This document shows positions 39,035 through 49,218 of a stretch of DNA of 64,000 bases, piece after piece. The notes beneath the pieces are model-generated. The model saw only the letters and a program-made list of their open reading frames with translations. It made no database searches and was not told the DNA's origin. The stretch is from the NCBI RefSeq assembly GCF_021271205.1, contig NZ_JAIWKS010000004.1:528490-592489 (forward strand). Direction: 5' to 3'. Source of the stretch: Pseudomonas uvaldensis. Lineage in GTDB: Bacteria; Pseudomonadota; Gammaproteobacteria; Pseudomonadales; Pseudomonadaceae. The translations under genes and the position numbers were made by a program. Numbering within the stretch: position 1 is the first letter of the stretch; the number at the start of each line of letters is the position of its first letter.

Positions 39035-41152
39035 TGAAGCCCGCTCTGAAAGATCCTTTGCCGCCACCGCGCATTCCTGTGAGTTCGACTGGTTCTTCTG
39101 CGTCACTTCATCGATCTGCTCAAGCCCGATGCTCGCTTGCTGCAAGCCCGAAGCCTGCTCGCTGGAGGCTTGATAGATCAGCGAAACCAGATTGGACACC
39201 GAACTGGTTCCGCTGACGATGTTCTTGAGCGACTCGGCAGTCCGGGCCGCGATGACCATGCCGCGCTGTGTCTTGCTCGAAGAGTCGGCAATCAGCGTGG
39301 CCGTTTGCTGGGCGGCTTCGGCGCTGCGGGCGGCCAGGCTGCGCACTTCATCGGCCACTACGGCAAAACCACGCCCAAGTTCACCCGCCCGGGCCGCTTC
39401 GATGGCTGCGTTCAGGGCCAACAGGTTCGTTTGCGCGGCAATGTTGTCGATGGTAGTGATGATCGCCGTGATGTCCTTGCCCGAGCTGTCGATCTCGGCC
39501 ATGGCGGCAATCAGTTCGCTCATCAATTTGTCGCTCTCCCCCGCATCCGCCCTCGACGCCTGGGATTGCTCATCGGCTTTTCTGGCGTTGGCGGCGTTGT
39601 CCCGGGTCTGGGCGGCCATTTGCGTCATCACCGCACTGATTTCCGTGATGGACGACGCTGAATTGGACGCTCCCTCTGATAACGACTGGCTCAGGTCAGT
39701 GACTTGCGCCGAGCTGCCGGTGATCCGCGTGGCGCTGGTCTGGACCTCCGAAATCAATTGATTGAGGTTGCTGACCATCTTCTCCAGCGCCTTGCCCAGC
39801 GTATCGTGAGGTGAGGAGAGCCGGACCTCCAGGTCCAGGTCGCCTTCGGAAATGCGCTCGGCCACGATGACCTGCCGTTGCAGGCTGTCAGACATATCGT
39901 TGAGCGCCACGGACAATTGTCCGACTTCGTCCTCCGATTTCTGCACCAGGCGACGGGAAAGATCCCCCCGGCTGATGTTGGCGGCCAAGGCAGCGGCTTC
40001 GCGGATCGGCCCGACGATTTTCGCGCTGGCAAACCAAAGGGCGACCAGGGCCAGCAGCGAGATAGCCAACCCTACCGACACCTGCCAGATGCTGTTGTCG
40101 ATGCTGCGCGCCTGCAGCTCCTGCTCCAATGCAATGGCCTGACTCATGACCACGGCCTTGGGCAAACGAATCAACACCGCCCAGGGCTTACCGGTGCGAC
40201 CGAGCGTGATGGGCATCAACACTTCGATGTCCTGCGTTTGCGCGTTGAGCAGACCGTTACCACGTGCCCCCTGGATATCCTGGAGCACTTTTTCCCAGGC
40301 GTCAGGCAGCAAGGCCTTGAGAGGTTGGCCGATCAGATCGGTACGTCGACTGTCCGCGACCACCAGCCCCTGGTTGCTCAGGATGGACACTGTGCCTTGG
40401 CCGCCGTACAGATCGGCAGACATCTGCTCGCTGAGTTTCTGAATGAAGGCGATATCGAAGTCAGCCCCGACCACACCATAGAACTTGCCATTGGACACGA
40501 TGGGGACCGACAACGTGGTCAACCATACGTTTTTCCCCTGGACCACATAGGGAATGGGGTCCAATACGCTTTCCTTCAACGTATCGCGTGGACCACTGTA
40601 CCAACCGCCCTTGAGCACCCCGTTAGGATGGCGGTCCGCAGAGTCGTACTCAACCAATGGTTGCACCGCAACATGGCCGTCAGCGCCGCGTGTCCAGTAG
40701 GGGGTGAAACGTCCCGTCAACGGATTGCTGCCGTCCGGGGCATTACGAAACGCAAGGTCCTGCCCATCCAAGGCATCCGGCTCCCAGCAGGAATAGGTGC
40801 CGTTGAAGTCAGGGTTATCCTTGAGCACGCTGAGCAACACGCTGTTGATCTGGTCCCGTCCCAACGCCAGGTGACTTTGCGAAGCCTTGCTGGCGGCAAA
40901 GGTATTGGCCATGGTGCGCGCCGCATCCAGTGCATTTTGCAGTTTGGCCTGGATGGCATTGGCGCGGGATTCGGCCAGGTTTTGAATTTCCCGGATCGTT
41001 GCCTTCTCAACCAGCGCGGAAACTTCCTTGGAAACGTAATGTTCATTGGAGCGAGCGCTGAAGAGCCCGTAAACCACCAGGCTGATGGACGAAACAAACA
41101 GGCATACGCCTGCCGTGACACAAATACGTGCCTGCAATGACTTGAACTTCAT
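38990..41152 (-). CDS. Methyl-accepting chemotaxis protein with dCache-type sensor
   Basis: 720-aa chemoreceptor. TM1 is about 11-31 ([21 protein letters not shown]); a periplasmic double-Cache-like domain fills about 35-350 ([40 protein letters not shown]); TM2 is about 358-378; a HAMP follows ([23 protein letters not shown]); the signalling domain with tip [13 protein letters not shown] and [17 protein letters not shown] is at about 440-720. The ligand is unknown; I do not see the full amino-acid motif of PctA-like receptors. The 3' end overlaps the convergent LysR gene by 45 bases. Confidence 0.95.
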   Translation of the reverse strand: MKFKSLQARICVTAGVCLFVSSISLVVYGLFSARSNEHYVSKEVSALVEKATIREIQNLAESRANAIQAKLQNALDAARTMANTFAASKASQSHLALGRDQINSVLLSVLKDNPDFNGTYSCWEPDALDGQDLAFRNAPDGSNPLTGRFTPYWTRGADGHVAVQPLVEYDSADRHPNGVLKGGWYSGPRDTLKESVLDPIPYVVQGKNVWLTTLSVPIVSNGKFYGVVGADFDIAFIQKLSEQMSADLYGGQGTVSILSNQGLVVADSRRTDLIGQPLKALLPDAWEKVLQDIQGARGNGLLNAQTQDIEVLMPITLGRTGKPWAVLIRLPKAVVMSQAIALEQELQARSIDNSIWQVSVGLAISLLALVALWFASAKIVGPIREAAALAANISRGDLSRRLVQKSEDEVGQLSVALNDMSDSLQRQVIVAERISEGDLDLEVRLSSPHDTLGKALEKMVSNLNQLISEVQTSATRITGSSAQVTDLSQSLSEGASNSASSITEISAVMTQMAAQTRDNAANARKADEQSQASRADAGESDKLMSELIAAMAEIDSSGKDITAIITTIDNIAAQTNLLALNAAIEAARAGELGRGFAVVADEVRSLAARSAEAAQQTATLIADSSSKTQRGMVIAARTAESLKNIVSGTSSVSNLVSLIYQASSEQASGLQQASIGLEQIDEVTQKNQSNSQECAVAAKDLSERASLMQRVLSRFKVKRV

Positions 41153-41685
41153 ATCAACCCCTGCCTGATTCTATTTATTGCCAGCGTCAACGACGACGGC
41201 CTTCCAACGGGTGCACGACTCGGCGAGTAACAATCGATCACTGCTGCTTACGCGGTCCCCGGGCGAACGCCTTCAAGGGCATGGCGATACAGCTTCAAAG
41301 CGTTGAAACGTGGCGGGTTGGGGGCACAAATCCATCTCTTTCCGCTCGGAAAGAAGAAGAGATATTCGAATCAAAAACAGAGGGCCTCATCCAGAGCAGG
41401 CTGCTCCCTGGGGATAAGGGCAATCGATGGAAAGAATGTGAAGCCCGCTTTTGCTGTAACCACAGGGTCACCCTTGAATACGGCCGCAGAATCCATTCAA
41501 ACCAATAACCACGGCAGCAAATTAACATGGGACATATTTCGACCCTATCAACTTGAGGCTTAGACGAGGCAGTACTTTAGTCGCAAGGACGAGGAAGACA
41601 TTCTGGTAAACGCAGTTGCTGCGCAGCCAGCAGAGACAGCGCCATCACGCAGTCCCGCTGGCCTTCGCAGCACTCACGGCTCGGC
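41153..41685. other. 533-base intergenic region with no supported gene
   Basis: Upstream of the chemoreceptor and downstream of the MFS gene. It is less GC-rich than its surroundings, especially 41340-41580. Several short open frames exist on both strands, but none has a Shine-Dalgarno or recognisable product. No REP, tRNA or terminator-quality hairpin was found. Confidence 0.5.
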
Positions 41686-42903
41686 TCAGGCTTTTTTAGT
41701 TCTCGGCAGAAAAATCGCCAACACCCCGAACAACGGCAGGAACGAGCACAACCAATACACGTACTCAATGCCGCGTATGTCCGCCAAGTGCCCCAGCAGC
41801 GCCGCACCGATCCCGCCGAAGCCGAACATCAGTCCGAAGAACACGCCGGCGATCATCCCGACGTTGCCCGGCACCAGTTCCTGGGCGTACACCACGATGG
41901 CCGAGAATGCCGAGGCCAGGACGAAGCCGATCACCATGCTGAGAATGCTGGTCCACAGCAGATCGACATAAGGCAGGACCAGGGTGAACGGCGCCACGCC
42001 AAGAATCGAGAACCAGATCACGGCCTTACGCCCGATCCGGTCGCCAATCGGGCCACCGAAGAACGTGCCCGCCGCCACCGCGCCGAGGAACAGGAACAGG
42101 TGCAACTGCGAGGAGGCCACCGACAGGTCGAATTTCTCGATCAGGTAGAACGTGAAGTAACTGGTGAAACTGGCCATGTAGAAATACTTGGAAAACACCA
42201 GCAAGCCCAGCACCACCAGCGCACCCAGGACCCTGCCCCTGGACAAACCATGGGTGGCCGCCTGGCCCTGCTTGAGCTTGAACAAGTTCAGGTGGTTGGC
42301 GTACCAGCGACTGATCCGGTACAGCACGAACAATGCAAACAGCGCGAACACACCGAACCAGGCTACGTTGCCTTGCCCATAGGGAATGATGATCGCCGCC
42401 GCCAGCAAAGGACCGAATGCCGAACCGGCGTTGCCGCCGACCTGGAATGTCGATTGCGCCAGACCATAACGACCGCCCGAGGCGAGCCGGGCGACTCGCG
42501 AAGCTTCCGGGTGGAAGGTCGAGGAGCCGATACCGATCAGCGCGGCGGCCAGCAGGATCAAGGCAAAGTTGCCAACCATGGACATCATTACGATGCCGAC
42601 CAACGTGCACACCGTACCGGCCGGCAGCAGCCAGGGCTTGGGATGCCGGTCGGTGTGGTAGCCGACCCAGGGTTGCAACAGAGAAGCAGTGAGTTGGAAG
42701 GTCAACGTGATCAGGCCCACCTGGGTGAAGGTCAGGCCATAACTGTCCTTGAGCATCGGGTAGATCGAGGGCAGCACTGCCTGGATCAAGTCATTGATCA
42801 AATGCGCCAGTGCCACGGCGCCAATGATGCGCATGACCAATGGGCTGCTTTGGGCTGCGGCCGGAGTGGACGAGGTGCCAGCCTGGGTATTGCTGAGAGC
42901 CAT
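41686..42903 (-). CDS. MFS transporter, fosmidomycin-resistance (Fsr)-like
   Basis: 405-aa major facilitator protein with twelve predicted helices. Features: AHLINDLIQAVLPSIYPMLKDSYGLTFTQVGLITLTFQ (about 33-70), the MFS A-loop as GYHTDRHPKPWLLP (about 81-94), GIGSSTFHPEASRVAR (about 123-138) and GGPIGDRIGRKAVIW in the second half. This combination matches the Fsr family of drug exporters. The real substrate here is unknown. The long Ser/Ala N-terminal tail is cytoplasmic. It is divergent from the chemoreceptor at 43235. Confidence 0.9.
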   Translation of the reverse strand: MALSNTQAGTSSTPAAAQSSPLVMRIIGAVALAHLINDLIQAVLPSIYPMLKDSYGLTFTQVGLITLTFQLTASLLQPWVGYHTDRHPKPWLLPAGTVCTLVGIVMMSMVGNFALILLAAALIGIGSSTFHPEASRVARLASGGRYGLAQSTFQVGGNAGSAFGPLLAAAIIIPYGQGNVAWFGVFALFALFVLYRISRWYANHLNLFKLKQGQAATHGLSRGRVLGALVVLGLLVFSKYFYMASFTSYFTFYLIEKFDLSVASSQLHLFLFLGAVAAGTFFGGPIGDRIGRKAVIWFSILGVAPFTLVLPYVDLLWTSILSMVIGFVLASAFSAIVVYAQELVPGNVGMIAGVFFGLMFGFGGIGAALLGHLADIRGIEYVYWLCSFLPLFGVLAIFLPRTKKA

Positions 42904-43234
42904 GGGAAGTTTCCATACAACGGATGGGTGCGCACGGGCAGGTGCGTCAATGTGCCATTTTTCGGTGCAGCAAAGCTATCCCCTTAGCTTGCTATCGACC
43001 GTAAAAATTCTCGCTGAACAAGGTGATAGCTCAACGCCATGGTCTGAATCTTGCCTTGCTTATCACCTACGATGCGGCCCCTTACAAAGGGGACCGAGAA
43101 TGGGAAGTTTCGCTACAAAACCCGCCCACAGAGCGGATCTGAACGAACTTTCGAGGCCTTTTAAAAGAACACCTGTTTCAGCACTTGTGTAGAAACGCAC
43201 AAAAACAGTGCAAGGTGTTCAGGGGAGTATGGGC
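42904..43234. promoter_or_regulatory. 331-base divergent promoter region with two inverted repeats
   Basis: The region separates the leftward MFS gene from the rightward chemoreceptor gene. It has AGGTGATA near 43020 with its inverse TATCACCT near 43060, and GGCCCCTT / AAAGGGGACC around 43076-43095. These could be regulator sites or hairpins; no gene is visible. Confidence 0.4.
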
Positions 43235-45292
43235 ATGCACGCTTTTCTATCACCGGGCATCAGATGGCTGGGACGTTTTGGTTTCGCCCGTAAATTCCAG
43301 TTGCTGTTCCTGCTTTTCATTCTGCCGCTCATGGGTAGTCTGTGGATCATTGGCCAGGACTATCGTGACAAATTAAGCCTGATCTCCGGTGAGCGCGCCG
43401 GGGTGCGTCAATTGCTGGCGCTGGACAACCTGGACAATCTGCTCACCGCCCAGCGCAACCGCGCGGCCCGTTGGCGAGCCACGGAAACCAATCGCCAACC
43501 CACCCCCGCCACGCTGGCGGCGATGGCTTCTTTCGACGCCGTGCAACCGGCCCTCAACCAGGCAGCCAGCGAGCTAGGCACAGCCTTGCAGACCGAAGGG
43601 GCCGAAGGCGCCACCCTCGCCCGCTATCAAGCCCTGCAAGACAGCCTCAAGGTCCTGGATTCGAAAAGCCTGGGTTCCGTGGGTTGGTGGCCGGATGGCT
43701 ACGACCGCTTCACTGCATCGCTCAATGCCCTGCAATCCCTGCGCGAGCAGATCGTCATGGACAATCGCCTGACCCTCGCCTCCTGGCTGGAAACCTATTT
43801 GCTGACCCAGATCTCGACCCAGCAGACACCCGACCTGATCGAACGGGTCGGCCGCCTGGCCAGCGTCGGCCAGGCTTCGGTTGTGTCGGGTCAATTCAGT
43901 TTGCAAAGCCGCCTGCAACTGCGAGACCTGCGCAGCCGGATCGGCGATTCCCGGGATCAATTGCTCAAGACCGGCGGACTCCTCGAGGCTCGCCTGCCCA
44001 GCGAGTTGCAAGGCTGGGCCGGACAATATCAGGGCAGCCTCAAGCATTTGGATGCCGAACTGAAGGTACTGGACGACGGTGTGTTCGGCGGCTCCATCAG
44101 TCTCAAGCCGGAAGACTTCGAGAAACACATGGACACCCTCCTGACGGACCTGGCCTCCCTGCGCCAGCAATCCCTGGTGGCCCTGGATACCCGCCTGGAC
44201 CATTATCACGGCACAGCGGTCCGCCAATTCATCCTGGTGGCAACGGTGCTGGGCTGCCTGGTGCTGGCAGCGCTCTATCTGTTCATCTGCCTGCAAGCCT
44301 CCATCCGTCGCAGCGCCAGCGGCATCACCCTGCTGGCCGAAGCCTTGCGTGATGGCAACCTCAGCCTGCAAGTGCCAGTGCAAGGGCGTGATGAATTGGC
44401 GGCCATCAGCACCGCCCTGAACGTCGCCGTGGTGCAATTGCGCAACAGCCTGCTGGGTGTGGATCACGAGACGTCTCAGGTGAGCAACGCTGTGCGCACC
44501 CTCAATGTCCATTCCAGCGATGCACTGGGAGAAGTCGAAGCCCAGCAGATGCAGATCAGCCAGATTGCCGCCGCCGCAACACAACTGGCCGCTACCTCAC
44601 AGGGCGTAGCAAAAAGCTGCGAACAGGCTGCCGGCAGCGCCCAGCAGACCCGGCGCATCGCCGCGGACAGCAGCCGAGACAGCCAACGGACCACGGCCAG
44701 CATCCAGCAACTCAACCAGCGGCTCAACGACACCGCCGCCGCACTGGGCCGAGTGAGTGAACAGGGGCAACAGATCCAGATGGTGGTCGACACCATCCGT
44801 GGCGTGGCCGAACAAACCAACCTGCTGGCCCTCAACGCCGCCATCGAAGCCGCTCGTGCCGGAGAACAGGGTCGAGGCTTCGCGGTGGTGGCCGACGAGG
44901 TGCGCAGCCTGTCACAACGCACCCAGTCCTCCACGCAGCAGATCGCCGGCACCGTCGACAGCCTGCGCGCCACGGTCAACGAGGCTGTCAGCCTGATGGA
45001 AGCCGCCTGCGAACAGGCACAGACCGATGCACAAGCCGTCACCAGCCTGGGCGAACGATTGGGAGAAATCGCCAACGCCGTGCAGAGCGTGACCGATACC
45101 CTCGCGCAAATCGCCACGGCGGTGGACGAACAAGCCAGCACCGCCGATGAGGTGAGCGGCAATATCCAGCAGGTCGACCAGGCGGCGATGCGCCTGCTCG
45201 ATGGCGCACGGGCCGTTAACCTCGCGGCGGACACCCTGAGCCAGGGAAGCCAGGCCTTGAGCGCAAACACAGGAAGATTTCAACTCGGTTGA
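43235..45292 (+). CDS. Methyl-accepting chemotaxis protein with large uncharacterised periplasmic domain
   Basis: 685-aa chemoreceptor. The start at 43235 (MHAFLSPG) is chosen because AGGGGAG lies 7 bases upstream; ATG 43229 and GTG 43208 are alternatives. TM1 is about 22-41 (LLFLLFILPLMGSLWII); the roughly 285-aa periplasmic domain is mostly helical and begins near RAGVRQLLALDNLDNLL; TM2 is about 331-351 (ILVATVLGCLVLAALYLFICL); HAMP and signalling domain follow, with tip [20 protein letters not shown]. The ligand-binding domain matches no class I can name. tRNA-Met follows. Confidence 0.93.
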   Translation: MHAFLSPGIRWLGRFGFARKFQLLFLLFILPLMGSLWIIGQDYRDKLSLISGERAGVRQLLALDNLDNLLTAQRNRAARWRATETNRQPTPATLAAMASFDAVQPALNQAASELGTALQTEGAEGATLARYQALQDSLKVLDSKSLGSVGWWPDGYDRFTASLNALQSLREQIVMDNRLTLASWLETYLLTQISTQQTPDLIERVGRLASVGQASVVSGQFSLQSRLQLRDLRSRIGDSRDQLLKTGGLLEARLPSELQGWAGQYQGSLKHLDAELKVLDDGVFGGSISLKPEDFEKHMDTLLTDLASLRQQSLVALDTRLDHYHGTAVRQFILVATVLGCLVLAALYLFICLQASIRRSASGITLLAEALRDGNLSLQVPVQGRDELAAISTALNVAVVQLRNSLLGVDHETSQVSNAVRTLNVHSSDALGEVEAQQMQISQIAAAATQLAATSQGVAKSCEQAAGSAQQTRRIAADSSRDSQRTTASIQQLNQRLNDTAAALGRVSEQGQQIQMVVDTIRGVAEQTNLLALNAAIEAARAGEQGRGFAVVADEVRSLSQRTQSSTQQIAGTVDSLRATVNEAVSLMEAACEQAQTDAQAVTSLGERLGEIANAVQSVTDTLAQIATAVDEQASTADEVSGNIQQVDQAAMRLLDGARAVNLAADTLSQGSQALSANTGRFQLG

Positions 45293-45395
45293 GGGGCATT
45301 TGCGGCGAGGATGGATAAGCGGTTGAAAGCGCAGAGAAATATTTCAGATTTACGCTTGACACATCCTCGCTACCGGCGAATAATGCGCGCCACTT

Positions 45396-45472
45396 GGCTA
45401 CATAGCTCAGTTGGTTAGAGCATAGCATTCATAATGCTGGGGTCCGGGGTTCAAGTCCCTGTGTAGCCACCA
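45396..45472 (+). tRNA. tRNA-Met (elongator, anticodon CAT), CCA encoded
   Basis: 77-base tRNA. The acceptor stem GGCTACA pairs with TGTAGCC, followed by ACCA. The D-arm is GCTCAGTTGGTTAGAGC, the anticodon loop TTCATAA, and the T-arm GGGGTTCAAGTCCCT. The initiator-type unpaired 1:72 is absent, so this is the elongator. A terminator follows within 7 bases. Confidence 0.96.
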
Positions 45473-45478
45473 AGTACT

Positions 45479-45512
45479 AAAAACGGCTTATCGAAAGATA
45501 AGCCGTTTTTTT
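45479..45512 (+). terminator. Intrinsic terminator of tRNA-Met
   Basis: AAAAACGGCTTATC / GATAAGCCGTTTTTTT with GAAA tetraloop; strong stem and T-tract. Confidence 0.95.
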
Positions 45513-45621
45513 ATGTCTCAAGAAAACAGCGCGGAATTTCCCGTGCCGTTCCCGTCGATTGCACCCCGCGCCTCGCATCGCTACAGTCGATCTCTATCCC
45601 CCGCCACGGATGGAGCGACAC

Positions 45622-47466
45622 GTGCTTACAAATTTCAGTTCGAATCTTCATCGTTTCTCAGCCGTTTCGCTGCTGGCTGTCGCTCTCTCTCTCGTTGCCT
45701 GTAAGACTCCCACCTCCTCTACCGCCACTGCGCCATTACCCACCGCACCGGAGAACGCTTCAGGCTACCGCACCGACCTGCAGACCCGACACGCCGGTAA
45801 GCACATGGCCGCGGCGGCAAATCCGCTGGCCGCCGAGGCCGGACGGGAGATGTTGCGACGCGGGGGCTCGGCCATCGACGCGGCGATTGCGATGCAAGCG
45901 GTACTGACACTCGTGGAGCCGCAATCTTCCGGCATCGGCGGCGGAGCATTCATTGTGCTGTGGGATGGCAAGGCCGTACGCACCTACGATGGCCGCGAAA
46001 CGGCACCGGCCGGCGCCACCGAGAAGCTTTTCCTGCAGGCCGACGGCAAACCCATGCCGTTTACTGCCGCCCAGATCGGCGGTCGTTCGGTCGGTACGCC
46101 GGGTGTGTTACGTGCGCTTGAACTGGCCCACCGTAAACACGGTCGCTTGAAATGGGCCACGCTGTTCGAACCGGCCATCGCCCTGGCGCAGAACGGTTTC
46201 GCTATCTCGCCACGATTGCATTCCATGATCGCCAGCGATCCGTCTCTGTCGGGCTCACCGGACATGGCCGCCTACTTCCTCAATAGCGATGGCAGCCCGA
46301 AAGCGGTCGGCACGCGGCTGAAGAATCCTGCATTGGCCGGTGTTCTCAAGCGCATCGCCAGCGAAGGCCCGGATGCGTTGTACGAGGGGCCCGTTGCCAG
46401 GGAGATCGTCGCCAAGGTGCAGGGCCATGCCAACCCGGGCAGCCTTTCTTTGAACGACCTCAAGGGCTATACCGCCCGGGAGCGAGCGCCGCTGTGCACC
46501 GACTATAAACGCTGGCAGGTCTGCGGCATGGCGCCGCCCTCTTCCGGAGGCATCGCCGTGGCGCAGATTCTTGGCACGCTGCAGGCCCTGGAGCAACGCG
46601 ACAGCCATATGGCCCTCGCGCCCTTGAAACCGCGGAAGAGCGATAAACCCGCCGGCCTGGAACCCGCGCCCGAAGCGGTTCACCTGATTGCCGAAGCGCA
46701 GCGGTTGGCCTACGCCGACCGCGCCCAATACGTCGCCGATGCGGATTATGTGCCCGTTCCAGTCAAAGGTTTGGTCGACGCCGGTTACTTGGCCAGCCGC
46801 GCCGCCCTGGTCGGGCCGCGCAGCATGGGCGTCGCCAAGCCAGGCACGCCACCGGGTGTGCAAGTGGCCTATGCGCCGGACCGTTCGCCGTTGCGCATCT
46901 CCACCTCGCAGGTGGTGGCGGTGGATGACCAGGGCGGCGCCGTGTCGATGACCACCACAGTGGAATCGGCGTTCGGCTCGCACCTGATGGTTCAAGGCTT
47001 CATGCTCAACAACCAGATGACCGACTTTTCGTTCATCCCCGAAGAGAACGGACAAAAAGTTGCCAACCGTGTCGAGCCCGGCAAGCGCCCGCGCTCGTCC
47101 ATGGCGCCGACCCTGATCTTCGATCGCCAGAGCGGTAAGCTGCTGGCGGCCGTCGGCTCGCCGGGGGGCTCGCAGATCATCGAATACGTCGCCAAGTCAG
47201 TTGTCGGCTTGCTGGACTGGAACCTGGACCCACAAACCGCCATCAACCTGCCGAACTTCGGCAGCCGCAACGGCCCCACCGAACTGGAAAAGGGCCAGTT
47301 CAGCCCGGCTCTGATCAAGGCGCTGAAAGACAAGGGCCATGCGGTCAGCGAAATCGACATGACCAGCGGGACCCAGGCGATTGTCCGGGTACGCGACGCG
47401 CAGGGGAAAACCTCATTGGCCGGTGGGGCGGATCCACGGCGCGAGGGTGAAGCGCTGGGGGATTGA
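45622..47466 (+). CDS. ggt: Gamma-glutamyltransferase
   Basis: 614-aa periplasmic enzyme that cleaves glutathione and other gamma-glutamyl compounds. It has a signal sequence with a possible lipobox (LLAVALSLVAC). The large subunit includes GREMLRRGGSAIDAAIAMQAVLTLVEPQSSGIGGGAF (about 78-114) and YDGRETAPA. The nucleophilic Thr that starts the small subunit after autocleavage lies in AVSMTTTVESAFGS (about 438-451); GSPGGSQIIEYV is downstream. The GTG at 45622 has GGAG 6 bases upstream; the ATG at 45610 lacks one. Acts in glutathione salvage. Confidence 0.94.
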   Translation: MLTNFSSNLHRFSAVSLLAVALSLVACKTPTSSTATAPLPTAPENASGYRTDLQTRHAGKHMAAAANPLAAEAGREMLRRGGSAIDAAIAMQAVLTLVEPQSSGIGGGAFIVLWDGKAVRTYDGRETAPAGATEKLFLQADGKPMPFTAAQIGGRSVGTPGVLRALELAHRKHGRLKWATLFEPAIALAQNGFAISPRLHSMIASDPSLSGSPDMAAYFLNSDGSPKAVGTRLKNPALAGVLKRIASEGPDALYEGPVAREIVAKVQGHANPGSLSLNDLKGYTARERAPLCTDYKRWQVCGMAPPSSGGIAVAQILGTLQALEQRDSHMALAPLKPRKSDKPAGLEPAPEAVHLIAEAQRLAYADRAQYVADADYVPVPVKGLVDAGYLASRAALVGPRSMGVAKPGTPPGVQVAYAPDRSPLRISTSQVVAVDDQGGAVSMTTTVESAFGSHLMVQGFMLNNQMTDFSFIPEENGQKVANRVEPGKRPRSSMAPTLIFDRQSGKLLAAVGSPGGSQIIEYVAKSVVGLLDWNLDPQTAINLPNFGSRNGPTELEKGQFSPALIKALKDKGHAVSEIDMTSGTQAIVRVRDAQGKTSLAGGADPRREGEALGD

Positions 47467-47498
47467 AATTCGGAATGGACTGATACCGAGTCGTCATC

Positions 47499-47585
47499 AT
47501 CGCGAGCCGGCTCGCCCCCACATCTATCCGGCGTGAACACGGGGAGTTGTTGACGTCATCCTCTGTGGGCGGGCCTGCTTGCGAT
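47499..47585. repeat. Degenerate inverted REP pair
   Basis: Units at 47499-47521 (TCGCGAGCCGGCTCGCCCCC) and 47565-47585 (GTGGGCGGGCCTGCTTGCGA) in opposite orientation, each with several differences from the common core, between convergent ggt and the PAS chemoreceptor. Confidence 0.7.
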
Positions 47586-47668
47586 TGCGATTTGTACAAA
47601 CGACGGCGCAGGATTCACCACCGTTGTTCGGGGAATCCGATGCTGGTTCGGAGTCTTCAGTTCGCCCC

Positions 47669-48985
47669 TCAGGTCGACAGCTGATTGGCAAACTGGCTCA
47701 CCGCATCCACCACTTTCTTCGCCCCGTCCTGAATCTCGACGATCACACTTCCCGCCTCGGCTGCCAGGGCCAGACCCTGTTCGGCCTGGTGCTGGCCGTC
47801 GTTCATCAGCGATACGGCATTACGCGCCATGTCCTGGTTCTGGCGGACTACGCCAACGATCTCATCGGTCGCCTGGCTGGTGCGCGACGCCAGTTGCCGT
47901 ACTTCATCGGCCACCACCGCGAAACCACGGCCTTGCTCACCGGCCCGAGCAGCCTCGATGGCTGCGTTGAGCGCCAGCAGGTTGGTCTGTTCGGCGATGC
48001 CGCTGATGGTCTTGACGATGGTGCCGATCACCAGGGATTGCTCATTCAGGGCCTCAATGCCCTCGCCGGCGGTCTGCATGTGCCGGGCCAGCTCGCGCAT
48101 CACTTCCACGGCCTGAGTCACCACGGTAGTACCGCGCTGTGCGCTGTTGTCGGTATGCAGCGAAGTGCTGTAAGCGATATTTGCCGCCTCGGCGACGGCT
48201 TTTTCCTGATTGACCTGATCGGTGATGTCCGTAGCGAACTTGACCACTTTATAGAGCCGGTCGTTGGCATCGACCACCGGGTTATAGGACGCCTCCAGCC
48301 ACACCTCACGGCCGTTGCTGTCGATGCGTTTGAAACGACCGGCGACGAATTCGCCACTGTTCAGGCGCTTCCAGAACTGTTGGTACTCCGGGCTGTTGCA
48401 TTCTTCCGGTCCGCAGAACATGCGGTGGTGCTTGCCCTTGATCTGCGCCAGGCTGTAACCCATGGCACTGAGAAAACGATCATTGGCTGTCAGCACCTGG
48501 CCGTTCAGGTCGAATTCGATCACAGCCGTCGAACGCACCAATGCACCAATGAGGTTTTCATGCTCGCGAGAGCCCTCGATGGTGCGGGTCAGATCGTTGG
48601 AATACATGGAGAAATAGCGAATCCGGCCATCGACGGTCCGTACCGGCTGAAGGATCGAACGCAGCCACGCTTCCTTTCCATTGCCGCGCAGCAGACGAAC
48701 GGCACCGGAGAAATGCTCGCCACGAGTCAGCGCCGACGTGAAGCGACGCTGGTGTTCATTGGATTTCAAATAGGCCGGAACAAGCTCTTCGATAGACCGG
48801 CCGATAAGGTCCTGGCCCTTGTAATGCATTTCATCCAGGAACTTCTGGTTGACCGTTTTCACACGCCCCTCTGCGTCGAAGGTCAACGCCAGCATTTCGC
48901 GGTCCAGACTTTCCTTTACCTGCATGAGACTGGACAGTTCTTGGCGAAGAGCCGACAACTCCTGTTTCAAACGTTGATTGAACAT
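47669..48985 (-). CDS. PAS-PAS-MCP soluble chemoreceptor (BdlA-like)
   Basis: 438-aa cytoplasmic receptor with no membrane segment. The N-terminal short coiled coil ([17 protein letters not shown]) is followed by two PAS/PAC units at about 20-125 ([20 protein letters not shown]..) and about 130-245 ([21 protein letters not shown] .. [22 protein letters not shown]). A short signalling domain with tip [21 protein letters not shown] and a C terminus at FANQLST follow. The architecture and size resemble BdlA, which links redox or energy sensing to biofilm dispersal. The start at 48985 has GGAG 7 bases upstream; ATG 48991 is alternative. Confidence 0.92.
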   Translation of the reverse strand: MFNQRLKQELSALRQELSSLMQVKESLDREMLALTFDAEGRVKTVNQKFLDEMHYKGQDLIGRSIEELVPAYLKSNEHQRRFTSALTRGEHFSGAVRLLRGNGKEAWLRSILQPVRTVDGRIRYFSMYSNDLTRTIEGSREHENLIGALVRSTAVIEFDLNGQVLTANDRFLSAMGYSLAQIKGKHHRMFCGPEECNSPEYQQFWKRLNSGEFVAGRFKRIDSNGREVWLEASYNPVVDANDRLYKVVKFATDITDQVNQEKAVAEAANIAYSTSLHTDNSAQRGTTVVTQAVEVMRELARHMQTAGEGIEALNEQSLVIGTIVKTISGIAEQTNLLALNAAIEAARAGEQGRGFAVVADEVRQLASRTSQATDEIVGVVRQNQDMARNAVSLMNDGQHQAEQGLALAAEAGSVIVEIQDGAKKVVDAVSQFANQLST

Positions 48986-49218
48986 AGGCATGCTCCGACA
49001 GGCAGGAAAAGTGAATGGATCCATCCCTTGCCATCGGCTTGACATTTTTTTTCTAAAGAGTGCCGTTGGTCGGCCTGCAAAAATTCCAGGCCCCTTGCGA
49101 ACCCTGTCCTCCCTCCCAAGGTCATTGGGATTGTTCTACTGTTGCCGCTGATCGCCGGGGCCCTACCGCTCCAGATACCCTCCTCCATAAAACCAACCAT
49201 AAAACCGAGGTAACTACC

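Noticed and set aside
41281..41563. Short open frames and a tRNA-like 3' tail in the region before the chemoreceptor
   Set aside because: GGCGGGTTGGGGGCACAAATCC recalls a tRNA T-arm, but no acceptor stem or anticodon arm can be built; the frames lack ribosome sites.
47592..47598. TTGTACA followed by AAACGACGGCG, as at the FAD oxidoreductase promoter
   Set aside because: A single motif between convergent 3' ends, so not a promoter. The shared downstream string is likely coincidence.
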